Below are positions 1-7,607 of a DNA stretch of 28,203 nucleotides, piece by piece. Position 1 is the stretch's first letter. The number at the start of each line of letters is the position of its first letter. This DNA comes from VRUE01 sp036276735 (GTDB taxonomy: Bacteria; Actinomycetota; Thermoleophilia; Solirubrobacterales; 70-9). Below the pieces are notes generated by a model. The model saw nothing but the letters and a program-made list of their open reading frames with translations, had not been told where the DNA came from and searched no databases. The position numbers and the translations under genes are program-made. The stretch lies in NCBI GenBank assembly GCA_036276735.1, contig DASUOH010000036.1:1-28203 (forward strand). The letters are read 5' to 3'.

Positions 1-289
1 CGCGACCGTCTGAGCCGGTCGCGTCGCCATCGCCGTTCGCGGCAGCGCCTTTGCTCGCCGCGGGACCATCCCCGCGGCCGGCGTCAGCCGCACCGCCTGC
101 GCCGTCGGCGGAAGGCGCCCCACCCGGCGCTCCCTCCGCCGCAACCGACGACTCGCCGCCTCCGATCCCCAGCGGCCAGTCGCGGAGCGCCTGCGCGGAG
201 ACGAGCAGCACGAACGCGACGACGGCAGCGGCGATGAGTGCCGTGCTCGAGATGGCGCCAACCAGGTACGAACGGGCCTGTCGGATCAA
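1..289 (-). CDS. Membrane-anchored protein of unknown function (partial, C-terminus beyond window)
   Basis: The minus strand is open from a TTG at 289 to the window edge, giving about 96 residues. The N-terminus reads MIRQARSYLVGAISSTALIA and continues as one hydrophobic segment (residues about 8-31), then LRDWPLG, then an Ala/Gly/Asp-rich low-complexity tail. TTG was chosen because GGGAG sits about 9 nt upstream and no ATG lies near it. The architecture is that of a single-span membrane protein with a disordered extracytoplasmic region. I do not recognise the family, and any folded domain would lie beyond the edge. It follows the M23 peptidase gene on the same strand after about 100 bp, so a shared envelope role is possible but unproven. 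Confidence 0.6.
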   Translation of the reverse strand, partial: MIRQARSYLVGAISSTALIAAAVVAFVLLVSAQALRDWPLGIGGGESSVAAEGAPGGAPSADGAGGAADAGRGDGPAASKGAAANGDGDATGSDGR

Positions 290-335
290 GCTCTGGTCTC
301 CCGGGGGTAAATGAATCCTCTACCCACGTAGACCC

Positions 336-352
336 CGGCCGATCCTCGGCCG
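336..352 (-). terminator. Short GC hairpin between M23 peptidase and downstream membrane gene
   Basis: CGGCCGA-TCC-TCGGCCG is a perfect 7-bp stem with a 3-nt loop, about 38 nt past the stop codon of the M23 gene. There is no clear U-tract on the minus strand, so termination is only an inference. It could instead lie in the leader of the next gene. Confidence 0.3.
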
Positions 353-390
353 TTACCCACTATTTGTACTTTTTCTGTGAGGCTAGCCGG

Positions 391-1575
391 CTAGAGGTAG
401 CCGAGTGGGTCGGTCGGGGCGCCGCTGATTCGCACCTCGAAGTGCAGGTGGTCGCCGTAGCAGTGGCCGGTGCAGCCGACATAACCAATCACGTCGCCCT
501 GCGAGACGCTGCCCGACGTCACCGCAAACGAGGACTGGTGCGCGTAACAGGTCTGCAGGCCGCCGCCATGGTCGAGGCAGCTGAAGTTGCCGTAGCCGCC
601 GCTTTCGGCATCCGACTGGACGAGGACGACCGAGCCCGAGGCCGCGGCACGGATTGGCGTGCCCGCCGGGACCGCTATATCGATGCCCTCGTGCATCGAG
701 CCCCAGCGCGGACCGAAGCCGGAGACGACTGGCCCGTCGACGGGCCAGATCAGCTGCCCGGAGCCGTAGCGGATCGGTCCGGCGGGCAGCGGCGCCGAGG
801 CGCTCGACTGCAGCGTGGCGGCAAGTTCGGCCGAGATCTCGGCCATGTCCGCCTCGAGATGGTCCTCGTGGCTGCTGATCTTGCTCAGGGCTTCCTCGCG
901 CTGGCGCCGGGCCGAGACCAGCTCGGCCTGGCGGCTCTGCACGGCCGCCCTGGCGCCGGCGAGCGCCTGCTCTTCGGCGGCGATCGCGTCGCGCGCCGCT
1001 TCGATCCGGTTCTTGGTCGTCCGCAGCCTGGCCACGGTGCGCTTGATTTCGTCGCGCAGGTCGCGGACCCGCAAGACGACCGCTTCGTCGAGGCCGTTGA
1101 TCCGGCTCAGGTACTCGCTACGGTCGACCAGCTCGTCGAAGCCCTCGGAACTGACGATCACGCTCAGCACGTCCGGGCTGCCGGCCTGGTAGATCGCTAT
1201 CAGGTGCTCGCGCAGCGCCACCAGCGCCCGTTTGAGCCGCGCTTTGACGACCGCAAGATGCCGCTTGGCCTGCTCGAGCTCGGCGACCGCCGTGTCGAGC
1301 TCGGCCTGCTTGGCCTCGAGCCGGACCCGGACCTCTTCCTCACGAGCGCGCAGCAGCGCGACCTCCTTGGTGAGCGATTCGATCTCGTCGCGGTAGCGCG
1401 AGATCGTCGTCGTCAGGACGCCCTTGCGCTCCCGCACCTCGGAGAGCTTCGCTTCCTTGTCGCTGAGCTTCTCGCTGAGGTCCTCGGCCGGCGCGGCGCT
1501 GCCCCCACCGAGCAGCACGACGAGCGCCGCCACGGCGGCGACCAAGGCCACCGTGCCAAGGCGAGTCTTAAACAT
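391..1575 (-). CDS. Secreted M23 (LytM) murein peptidase with long coiled coil, EnvC/NlpD-like
   Basis: The 394-aa product starts with a signal peptide (MFKTR followed by a hydrophobic run to about residue 27). Residues about 30-255 are charged, heptad-rich helix (EDLSEKLSDKEAKL onward), as in EnvC/FtsX-associated coiled coils. The C-terminal domain (about 272-394) is a peptidase M23 fold: HEGID supplies H295 and D299, CYAH gives H346, and GDHLHFE gives H376 and H378, so the zinc site looks complete. Catalytic activity against peptidoglycan cross-bridges, or activation of another hydrolase, is known for the family. Four cysteines (333, 343, 368, 372) could form disulfides in the exported domain. 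No strong Shine-Dalgarno precedes the ATG. The stop codon lies inside a 12-bp palindrome, CTAGCCGGCTAG (383-394). Confidence 0.9.
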   Translation of the reverse strand: MFKTRLGTVALVAAVAALVVLLGGGSAAPAEDLSEKLSDKEAKLSEVRERKGVLTTTISRYRDEIESLTKEVALLRAREEEVRVRLEAKQAELDTAVAELEQAKRHLAVVKARLKRALVALREHLIAIYQAGSPDVLSVIVSSEGFDELVDRSEYLSRINGLDEAVVLRVRDLRDEIKRTVARLRTTKNRIEAARDAIAAEEQALAGARAAVQSRQAELVSARRQREEALSKISSHEDHLEADMAEISAELAATLQSSASAPLPAGPIRYGSGQLIWPVDGPVVSGFGPRWGSMHEGIDIAVPAGTPIRAAASGSVVLVQSDAESGGYGNFSCLDHGGGLQTCYAHQSSFAVTSGSVSQGDVIGYVGCTGHCYGDHLHFEVRISGAPTDPLGYL

Positions 1576-1641
1576 GGCTGCTGAGGCTAGCTAACCGGGC
1601 ATCCGGCCAAGCGCCGTTGCAAAATCCCTGCAATCCGGCTT

Positions 1642-1684
1642 GCGTTCGCCCTTTGTGGCGCTATGCGCGACAAAGGGCGAACGC
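1642..1684 (-). terminator. Perfect 15-bp hairpin after the acyl-CoA dehydrogenase gene
   Basis: GCGTTCGCCCTTTGT (1642-1656) and ACAAAGGGCGAACGC (1670-1684) pair without mismatch. The 13-nt loop contains a further GCGC-TAT-GCGC mini-stem. It starts 8 nt beyond the acyl-CoA dehydrogenase stop on the minus strand and lies about 67 bp before the M23 start, as expected of a terminator. A TTTT tract exists only about 20 nt downstream, so it is not a textbook intrinsic terminator. Confidence 0.6.
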
Positions 1685-1692
1685 GGATGGCC

Positions 1693-2970
1693 CTAAGCGG
1701 CGACCGGCTCGGCGGGTGGCTGCCCGCTCTGCGCCATCGCCTCGGCGGCCACTTCCGCCGCATAGCCCAGACGCTCCGCGTATTCGCGCGCCTGCATCCT
1801 TGAGATGACCATGCGCTGGATCTCCGCCGTGCCCTCGAACAGCTGGTAGATCTTGGCGTCGCGGAAGAACTTCTCCAGCGGGCAGTCGGTGCTCCAGGCG
1901 TAGGGCCCGACCAGGTCCATCAGCGTGGTCGTCGCCCACATCGTCACGTCGCCCGCCTTGAGCTTTGACATCGAGCCCTGACCGCCGCGCATCGGGACCC
2001 CGTTGCGGCCCATCCAGGCGGCGCGCTGGACGAGCAGCCGCGCCGCTTCGATCTCCGTGGCCACGTCGGCGAGGGTCTGCTGGATGCGCTGCGTCTGCAG
2101 CAGCGGCGTGCCGCCTTCGCTGCGGCCGTCGAGGTACTCGAGCGTCCACTCGTATGCGGCCTGGGCGATGCCCAGCGCCGAGGCGCCGACCAGCGGCCGC
2201 GTCACCTCGAAGGTGGCGAGCGCGTCGGCGCCGCGCGACCGCTTGCCTTCGCGACCGCGCTGCAGCTTCTTTTCGAGCTTCTCGTCGCCGCCCAGCAGGC
2301 AATCGCCGGCGATGCGGCATTCCTCTAAGACGATCTCCGCCGTGTGCGAGGCGCGGATCCCGAGCTTCGACTCCTTCTTGCCCTGGCTGAGGCCGGGGGT
2401 GCCCTTGGGGACGACGAATGAGGCCTGGCCGCGCGTGCCCAGGCTCGGGTCGACCGTGGCGACGACGACGTGGACGTCGGCGATGCCGCCGTTGGTGATG
2501 AAGACCTTGGTCCCGTCGAGAACCCACTCGTCTCCGTCGCGCTTGGCGGTCGTCTTCAGGCTCTTGACATCGGAGCCCGCCTGCGGCTCGGTGACCGCGT
2601 AGGCGCCGAGCTTCACCTCCTCGGCGCTGCCGAAGCACTCCGGAACCCAGCGGACGATCTGTTCGGGGGTCCCCGACGAGGCGATGCCGGCAGCAGCCAG
2701 GCCGGAGCCGGAGATCGCAAGCGCAATTCCGGCGCATCCCCAGTGGAACTCCTCGGCTGAGATGACCTGCATCTGGCCCTCGGGGTCGGACGCCGAGTGC
2801 TGCATCGCCTCGAGGGTGCCGAAGCCCTGCCGGCGAGCCTCTTCGATCACCTCCCAGGGAATGCTCTCCTCTTCGTCGTGCTTGCGCGCCGCGGGCCGGA
2901 TCACGTCGCGGGCGAAAGCCCGGCAGCGCTCCCTGTGCTCCTGCTGCTCATCGTTCAGTGCGAACTCCAT
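1693..2970 (-). CDS. Acyl-CoA dehydrogenase
   Basis: The 425-aa protein has the usual acyl-CoA dehydrogenase length and order: helical N-terminal domain (MEFALNDEQQEHRERCRAFA), a middle beta domain with YAVTEPQAGSDVKSLKT and VFITNGG, and a C-terminal helical domain with the end motif FEGTAEIQRMVISR. E379 of FEGT occupies the position of the catalytic base in medium/short-chain enzymes. FAD-dependent alpha,beta-dehydrogenation of an acyl-CoA is the family reaction; the chain specificity is unknown. The ATG at 2970 was preferred over an in-frame start 54 bp upstream because GAGGGGG lies 6 nt before it and the family alignment starts there. A perfect palindromic operator-like site lies 38 bp upstream. 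It is monocistronic, ending before a strong hairpin. Confidence 0.93.
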   Translation of the reverse strand: MEFALNDEQQEHRERCRAFARDVIRPAARKHDEEESIPWEVIEEARRQGFGTLEAMQHSASDPEGQMQVISAEEFHWGCAGIALAISGSGLAAAGIASSGTPEQIVRWVPECFGSAEEVKLGAYAVTEPQAGSDVKSLKTTAKRDGDEWVLDGTKVFITNGGIADVHVVVATVDPSLGTRGQASFVVPKGTPGLSQGKKESKLGIRASHTAEIVLEECRIAGDCLLGGDEKLEKKLQRGREGKRSRGADALATFEVTRPLVGASALGIAQAAYEWTLEYLDGRSEGGTPLLQTQRIQQTLADVATEIEAARLLVQRAAWMGRNGVPMRGGQGSMSKLKAGDVTMWATTTLMDLVGPYAWSTDCPLEKFFRDAKIYQLFEGTAEIQRMVISRMQAREYAERLGYAAEVAAEAMAQSGQPPAEPVAA

Positions 2971-3008
2971 CCAAGCCCCCTCGTCGCGCGCCGTTCGCCT
3001 TCCGGCGG

Positions 3009-3028
3009 TTGATTGACCAGTCAATCAA
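3009..3028. promoter_or_regulatory. TetR-type operator palindrome
   Basis: TTGATTGACCAGTCAATCAA is a perfect 9-bp inverted repeat around CA. It lies in the divergent gap between the acyl-CoA dehydrogenase (start 2970) and the cell-wall-binding-like gene (start 3085). The TGAC-CA-GTCA core is typical of TetR-family repressors that control fatty-acid and acyl-CoA genes. A second imperfect palindrome, GGTTAGCTGACC, follows at 3031-3042. No regulator gene is in the window. Confidence 0.6.
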
Positions 3029-3084
3029 CAGGTTAGCTGACCAACCAGCCAGTTCTTCGACGAACGTGGCAGTAGGTTGCGCGA

Positions 3085-4362
3085 ATGGCCCGTCCGATCA
3101 ACGCCGACCTGCCCGCATCGACCCCGCCGCGCGCCAAGCGTCGACCCGTCCCAGGCGCCCTCAAGGGGATTGCGGGGCTGTTCGCACTCGCCGTCGTCTT
3201 CATCGTCGCGGCGATCGTCGGCGGCGGCTCCTCGGAGGAGGGCAGCTCTGCCGGTCCAGCGCCAGCGCCGGCTCAGAGTGGCAGCGATGCGGACGCAGAC
3301 GAGGCGCCCGCGGCGGATGCTGCGGAGCTCGGCTTCCCGACCTTCGCGACGAGCAACACGACGCGGGTGGGTGGTGCCGATCCGGCCTCGAACGCCGCCG
3401 GCATCGCCCTCGCCGTCTACCCCTCCACCAACGAAGGGCAGCGCCCGAACGCGGTCACGCTGATCGGCAGCGACGACTGGCAGGCGGGGATCGCGGCGTC
3501 GGTCCTGATGGCAGACCCGATCCGGGCGCCGCTGCTTCTTGCGGAGGCGGACGCGCTGCCGGAGCCGACCGCTCAGGCGCTCGAGCTGCTCGATCCCCGT
3601 GGCGGGAAAGGCAGCCGCGGCACGCAGGTGTTCGCGGTGGGAGAGGTCGCGACTCCGGGCGGTTTCGAGACCACTGCGGTGAAGCCGGCAGGGTCCGCGG
3701 CCGCCGCGGCGGCGATCGCGCGGCTGCGTGACCGTCTCTTCAGGAGGGCTCCCGAGCACATCGTCGTCGCCTCGCTCGACCAACCGGAGTTCGCGGCGCC
3801 GGCCGCCGCCTGGGCGGCGCGCTCGGGTGACCCGGTCCTCTTCACCGCGACGGCACGCCTGCCGGGGGCCACGCGCGCCTATCTCCGCCGCCACCGCAAC
3901 GTCCCCGTCTACGTGCTCGGCCCGTCCTCGACGATCTCCTCCGACACGGTCCGCGAGATCGCCAAAACCAGCGAGGAGGTCAGCCGCGTCTCCGGCGAGG
4001 ACCCGGTGGTGAATGCGATCGCACTCGCCCGCTACGACGACGGCGATTTCGGCTGGAACATGAACGACCCCGGGCACGGCTATGTCGTGGTGCGCTCCGA
4101 CTCGCCGTTGGACGCCGTTGCGGCAGCGCCGCTCTCCGCCTCCGGCACGTGGGGGGCGGTGCTCCTCACCGACGGCGCCGATACGCTTCCCGCGGCGCTG
4201 CGCGGTTACCTGCTCGACGTCAAGCCGGGCTACACGACCGACCCGACCCGCGCCTTCTACAACCACGTTTGGGTGATCGGAGACGAGGACGCAATCGGCG
4301 TGAGTCAACAGGCTGAGATCGACGCCCTCGCCGAGCTTGCGAAGATCGGCGGCCAACCGTGA
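3085..4362 (+). CDS. Membrane-anchored protein with cell-wall-binding repeat 2-like domain
   Basis: This is a 425-aa protein. A basic N-terminus (PPRAKRRPVPG) precedes one transmembrane segment (about 27-46), then a Ser/Ala/Pro/Asp linker (about 48-82) and an exported domain. The exported part has alternating motifs such as AVTLIGSDDWQAGIAASVLM, APLLLAEADALP, TQVFAVGEVATPGG and PVYVLGPSSTISSD. These resemble the CWB2 (PF04122) pattern of repeated alpha/beta units with 'LA..D.LP' and 'VY.LG....IS'. CWB2 modules anchor proteins to wall polymers in other Gram-positives; whether this one does so is an inference. The stop overlaps the next gene start by 4 nt (GTGA), so translation is coupled. AGTAGG lies about 8 nt before the ATG. 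Confidence 0.7.
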   Translation: MARPINADLPASTPPRAKRRPVPGALKGIAGLFALAVVFIVAAIVGGGSSEEGSSAGPAPAPAQSGSDADADEAPAADAAELGFPTFATSNTTRVGGADPASNAAGIALAVYPSTNEGQRPNAVTLIGSDDWQAGIAASVLMADPIRAPLLLAEADALPEPTAQALELLDPRGGKGSRGTQVFAVGEVATPGGFETTAVKPAGSAAAAAAIARLRDRLFRRAPEHIVVASLDQPEFAAPAAAWAARSGDPVLFTATARLPGATRAYLRRHRNVPVYVLGPSSTISSDTVREIAKTSEEVSRVSGEDPVVNAIALARYDDGDFGWNMNDPGHGYVVVRSDSPLDAVAAAPLSASGTWGAVLLTDGADTLPAALRGYLLDVKPGYTTDPTRAFYNHVWVIGDEDAIGVSQQAEIDALAELAKIGGQP

Positions 4363-4610
4363 GCGAGGCAGAGAACCCAGAGCTGCTGGCGCGGGCGGAC
4401 GCCGTCACCGTCGACGACATCCGCGCCCTCGCGGGCGCCGCCACCCCCCACTTCGCCCTCCAGGTCCGCAACCGCATCCGGCGCCTGATCGAGCCGCTGC
4501 CGGCTGACCATGCGGCCCGCCGCGAAGGCGAACTCAAGATCGCCCAGCTGGAAGAGCTCGCCGAGCACAGTGGCGAGCCGCGCGGCGGCACCGGAACCGC
4601 CCACCGGTGA
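4359..4610 (+). CDS. Conserved-looking 83-aa protein of unknown function
   Basis: A small acidic-basic soluble protein starting GTG (MSEAENPELLARADAVTVDD), with no membrane segment and no cysteine. The middle reads ALAGAATPHFALQVRNRIRR and looks helical. It overlaps both neighbours by 4 nt: its GTG lies across the stop of the CWB2-like gene, and its TGA overlaps the GTG of the metallo-hydrolase gene. That tight packing is the main evidence that it is real. I do not recognise a family. Position suggests a job linked to the metallo-hydrolase. Confidence 0.7.
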   Translation: MSEAENPELLARADAVTVDDIRALAGAATPHFALQVRNRIRRLIEPLPADHAARREGELKIAQLEELAEHSGEPRGGTGTAHR

Positions 4611-5275
4611 GGAACCTGGCGCCAGGCGTCTGGCGGCTCGCCGAGCTACCAGCGCCGACGATCAACATCTACCTCGCCGACGACGTGCTGATCGACGCGG
4701 GCCGGACCTGGGACCGACGGCGCATCCTCAAGCAGACCGAGAGGCTCGAGATCTCGATGCTGGCGCTGACGCACGTCCACCCCGACCACCAGGGCGCGGC
4801 TAAGGCGGTCTGCGAGGCACGCGGCATCCCGCTCGCCTGCCACGCCGACGACGTCGACGCGATGGAGGGCCGGCGGCCGGTCCAGGAGGCGCACCGGGGC
4901 CATCCGATCAACGCGGCCATCCGGACGCTCTGGGAGGGGCCGCCGCACAAGGTCGACCGGGTCCTGCGCGAGGGAGACGAGGTCGCCGGCTTCCGGGTCA
5001 TCCATGCGCCCGGTCACGCCCGCGGCGAGGTGATCCTCTTCCGTGACGAGGACCGGGTGGCGATCTGCGGGGACGTGATCCGCAACATGAGCTACGCGAC
5101 GGGGCGGCCGCTGATCGCCGAGCCACCGGACCTCTTCACGTACGCACCAGCCGAGAACCGCCGCTCGATCCGCACGCTGGCCGAGCTCGAGCCGCGCCTC
5201 ATCCTGCCGGGCCACGGGCCGGCGTTGACCGAGATCGGCGCCTTCGAGCGCTTCGTCGAAGCGCTGCCCGGGTAG
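4607..5275 (+). CDS. Metallo-beta-lactamase-fold hydrolase
   Basis: The 222-aa product has the complete metal site of the superfamily: LTHVHPDHQG gives H56, H58, D60 and H61, HAPGHARGE gives H137, CGDVI gives D156, and LPGHGP gives H203. The arrangement matches the glyoxalase II / RNase-Z-like branch with two metal ions. Substrate cannot be read from sequence; such proteins hydrolyse thioesters, lactones or phosphodiesters. No signal peptide, so it is cytoplasmic. The GTG start overlaps the upstream stop. It ends 10 bp before the next gene. Confidence 0.88.
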   Translation: MRNLAPGVWRLAELPAPTINIYLADDVLIDAGRTWDRRRILKQTERLEISMLALTHVHPDHQGAAKAVCEARGIPLACHADDVDAMEGRRPVQEAHRGHPINAAIRTLWEGPPHKVDRVLREGDEVAGFRVIHAPGHARGEVILFRDEDRVAICGDVIRNMSYATGRPLIAEPPDLFTYAPAENRRSIRTLAELEPRLILPGHGPALTEIGAFERFVEALPG

Positions 5276-5285
5276 GGGAGCGGCG

Positions 5286-5795
5286 ATGCAGCGCCCCTCG
5301 CCATCCATGGTGGTCGCCGTGATCGCCCTCATCGTGGCCCTCGCCGGGAGCGCCTACGCGGCGCAGACCATCAACGGCGGCGCGATCAAGAAGCAGACGA
5401 TCGGCGGCGGCAAGCTGAAGAAAGACACGCTGACCGGCTTCCAGATCAGAAACAACAAGCTGGGGACGGTGCCGAGCGCCCGTCGAGCCACCCACACCTA
5501 CTGGGCCGTCGTCAACAATCCCGCCGCACCAGGAAACGCGACCCTGGCACGAGCCAGCGACGCCGGCATCGGTGCCGCGGAGGGCGGCGGCGCCGTAGCG
5601 GTCACCTTCCCCCAGAACGTCTCGGGCTGCGCCAATGTCGCCTCCCGCAACAACGCCGGAACCACCCCGCCCGGCGCCGGCTTTGCCCAGACGAATACGG
5701 CGGCAGCCAACCCTGCGGCGATCGAAGTACGGACCCGCGACCACAAAGGCGATCCCGAGGACGCGGGCTTCCACCTGGTCGTGATCTGTCCCTAA
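5286..5795 (+). CDS. Small secreted protein of a Solirubrobacterales-type family
   Basis: The 169-aa protein has a clean signal peptide (MQRPSPSMVVAVIALIVALA, probable cleavage after AYA at residue 25). A short repetitive segment follows (about 28-62), in which Asn/Gly-turn units such as NGGAIKKQTIGGGKLKKDTL recur, and then a compact domain (TYWAVVNNP onward to LVVICP). Exported proteins with this signal and this beta-helix-like leader recur in many copies in Thermoleophilia genomes, which supports the lineage call; their function is unknown to me. GGGGAG lies 5 nt before the ATG. It is probably the fourth gene of the plus-strand cluster. Confidence 0.75.
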   Translation: MQRPSPSMVVAVIALIVALAGSAYAAQTINGGAIKKQTIGGGKLKKDTLTGFQIRNNKLGTVPSARRATHTYWAVVNNPAAPGNATLARASDAGIGAAEGGGAVAVTFPQNVSGCANVASRNNAGTTPPGAGFAQTNTAAANPAAIEVRTRDHKGDPEDAGFHLVVICP

Positions 5796-5821
5796 GCATT
5801 TCGGTTAGGGTCGCCTGAGCA

Positions 5822-7606
5822 ATGGCGACCGACGAAGCGGAGAAACCGCCAAAGGTAGGGCTGGCCCTCTCCGGCGGCGGCTTCCGTGCCGCCTTTTTCC
5901 ACGTCGGGGTCCTCGCCAGGCTGGCCGAGACCGGGGTCCTGCCGAAGGTGGAGGTGATCTCGACCGTCTCGGGCGGGTCGATCGTCGGCGCCGCCTACTA
6001 CCTGCTGCTCAAACGAAGGCTGGAGACAAACCCCGATGGCGAGCTCAGCAGGCATGGGTACCAGGAAATAGTCGGGGATCTCGAGTACCGGCTGCGGACC
6101 GCCGTGCAGAAGAACATCAGGGGCCGGGTCTTCAACAACCTCTGGAAGAACTGGGTGATGGCGCTCAGTCCGCGCTACTCGCGCAGCGACCGGATCGGCG
6201 ATCTCTACGACCGCTTCCTCTACAAGCCGGCCTGGGGCGTCGAGCGAGAGCGCAAGTGGCGCGGCCTCGGCCCTCAGCGGCAGATCGAGCTGAGCGAGCT
6301 GCTGATCGAGCCCCACGGGCAGCCCGACTTCGACCCGAAGCGCGACAACTGGGAACGCGAGGAGAAGGTCCCGGTCCTGCTGATCAACGCGACCTCCCTC
6401 AACAGCGGCCACAACTGGCGCTTCGAGGCCATCTGCATGGGCGAGTCGCTGCCGGAAGACCCCGAGCATGCCGAAGTCGTGGAAGAGGTCGACAAGAACA
6501 TGCGCCTCGAACGGGGCTACTTCGCGGACCCGGAGAAATTGCAGGACCCGGACAAATGGCCTGTTCCCGAGAAGCAGCGCGACTTCCCGCTGGGGCTCGC
6601 CGTCGCCGCCTCGGCCGCCGTGCCGGGCGTCTTCCAACCGCTGGCGATCAGCAAGATGTACGAGGGGATTCGCGTCCAGCTCGTCGACGGCGGCGTCCAG
6701 GACAATCAGGGCGTCCAGGGGCTCTTCGACAACGACTGCACCCACCTGGTGATCAGCGACGCCTCCGGCCAGATGGACGACCAGCCCAGGCCCGGCGCCC
6801 ATCTTCCGGCAGTCCTGGCGCGGTCGGCGTCGATCGGCCGCGATCGGGTCCGCGACGAGCAGCTGATCGACTCGTTCGAGTGGCCCTATGAGGACCAGGC
6901 GCTGATGCACCTCCGCACGGGCCTGCCGGTCGACGTCGTCTTACCCGGGACGTCCTTCGAGGACGCCGAGCAGGAGCCGGACGCCGCCTACGACACGAGC
7001 GACTTCGGCGTCGCCCGCACCGTGCAGCGCGCCCTCTCGAAGGTCCGCACCGACCTCGACTATTTCAGCGACACCGAGGCCTTTTCGCTGGAGCTCGACG
7101 CCTACAGGATGACCGCCTTCGAGATCGAGGAGGGGGCGCTGGCGCCGCTGGTCGCGGACGACGCGCCCGAACCCGATCCCGCCCAGTGGCCCTTCGGGGG
7201 AGAGCGGCTGCAGCAGGAAATCGCCTCTGGGGCAGGTCCCACCGTGCGGAAGCTGCGCGCGGGCAAGGCGAAACTCTTCCGCTTCACCCGGCTGCGACCG
7301 CTTCTGGCGATCCTGGTCGGACTGCTCCTCCTCGCCGCCCTGGGGGCCGCCGCAATCGCCTGGCTCGACTCCATCCGCGAGCTCCTCCGGGAGGTTCTCG
7401 ACGAGAGCGTGCCGCTCTGGACTGCGCTGGCCGCCCTCGCCCTCGCCGCCCTGCTCGCGGCCGGCTACGCGAAAGAGCCGCGTTGGCTGCCGCTCAAGGT
7501 GGCGACGGAGATACCGCTGGTCGTGCTTCGCCTGATCGGGGCGCTGCCGCTCTTCGTCTGGTCGCAGCTCTCGGTGCGCGCGGCCCGGCATCTCTACGGC
7601 AGCTGA
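5822..7606 (+). CDS. Patatin-like phospholipase with C-terminal membrane segments
   Basis: The 594-aa protein begins with the patatin oxyanion loop (LALSGGGFRAAFFHVG, 15-29), then the nucleophile elbow STVSGGS with S50, a conserved AASAAVPGVFQP segment (about 262-273) and the catalytic Asp in LVDGGVQDNQG (D289). All parts of the Ser-Asp dyad are present. The C-terminal 110 residues add two or three hydrophobic spans (about 492-514, 531-550, 563-582), unlike most bacterial patatins, which suggests a lipid hydrolase anchored at the membrane. No signal peptide, so the catalytic domain should face the cytoplasm. Hydrolysis of phospholipid acyl chains is the family activity. It ends one base from the convergent LLM oxidoreductase stop. 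Confidence 0.9.
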   Translation: MATDEAEKPPKVGLALSGGGFRAAFFHVGVLARLAETGVLPKVEVISTVSGGSIVGAAYYLLLKRRLETNPDGELSRHGYQEIVGDLEYRLRTAVQKNIRGRVFNNLWKNWVMALSPRYSRSDRIGDLYDRFLYKPAWGVERERKWRGLGPQRQIELSELLIEPHGQPDFDPKRDNWEREEKVPVLLINATSLNSGHNWRFEAICMGESLPEDPEHAEVVEEVDKNMRLERGYFADPEKLQDPDKWPVPEKQRDFPLGLAVAASAAVPGVFQPLAISKMYEGIRVQLVDGGVQDNQGVQGLFDNDCTHLVISDASGQMDDQPRPGAHLPAVLARSASIGRDRVRDEQLIDSFEWPYEDQALMHLRTGLPVDVVLPGTSFEDAEQEPDAAYDTSDFGVARTVQRALSKVRTDLDYFSDTEAFSLELDAYRMTAFEIEEGALAPLVADDAPEPDPAQWPFGGERLQQEIASGAGPTVRKLRAGKAKLFRFTRLRPLLAILVGLLLLAALGAAAIAWLDSIRELLREVLDESVPLWTALAALALAALLAAGYAKEPRWLPLKVATEIPLVVLRLIGALPLFVWSQLSVRAARHLYGS

Positions 7607-7607
7607 C

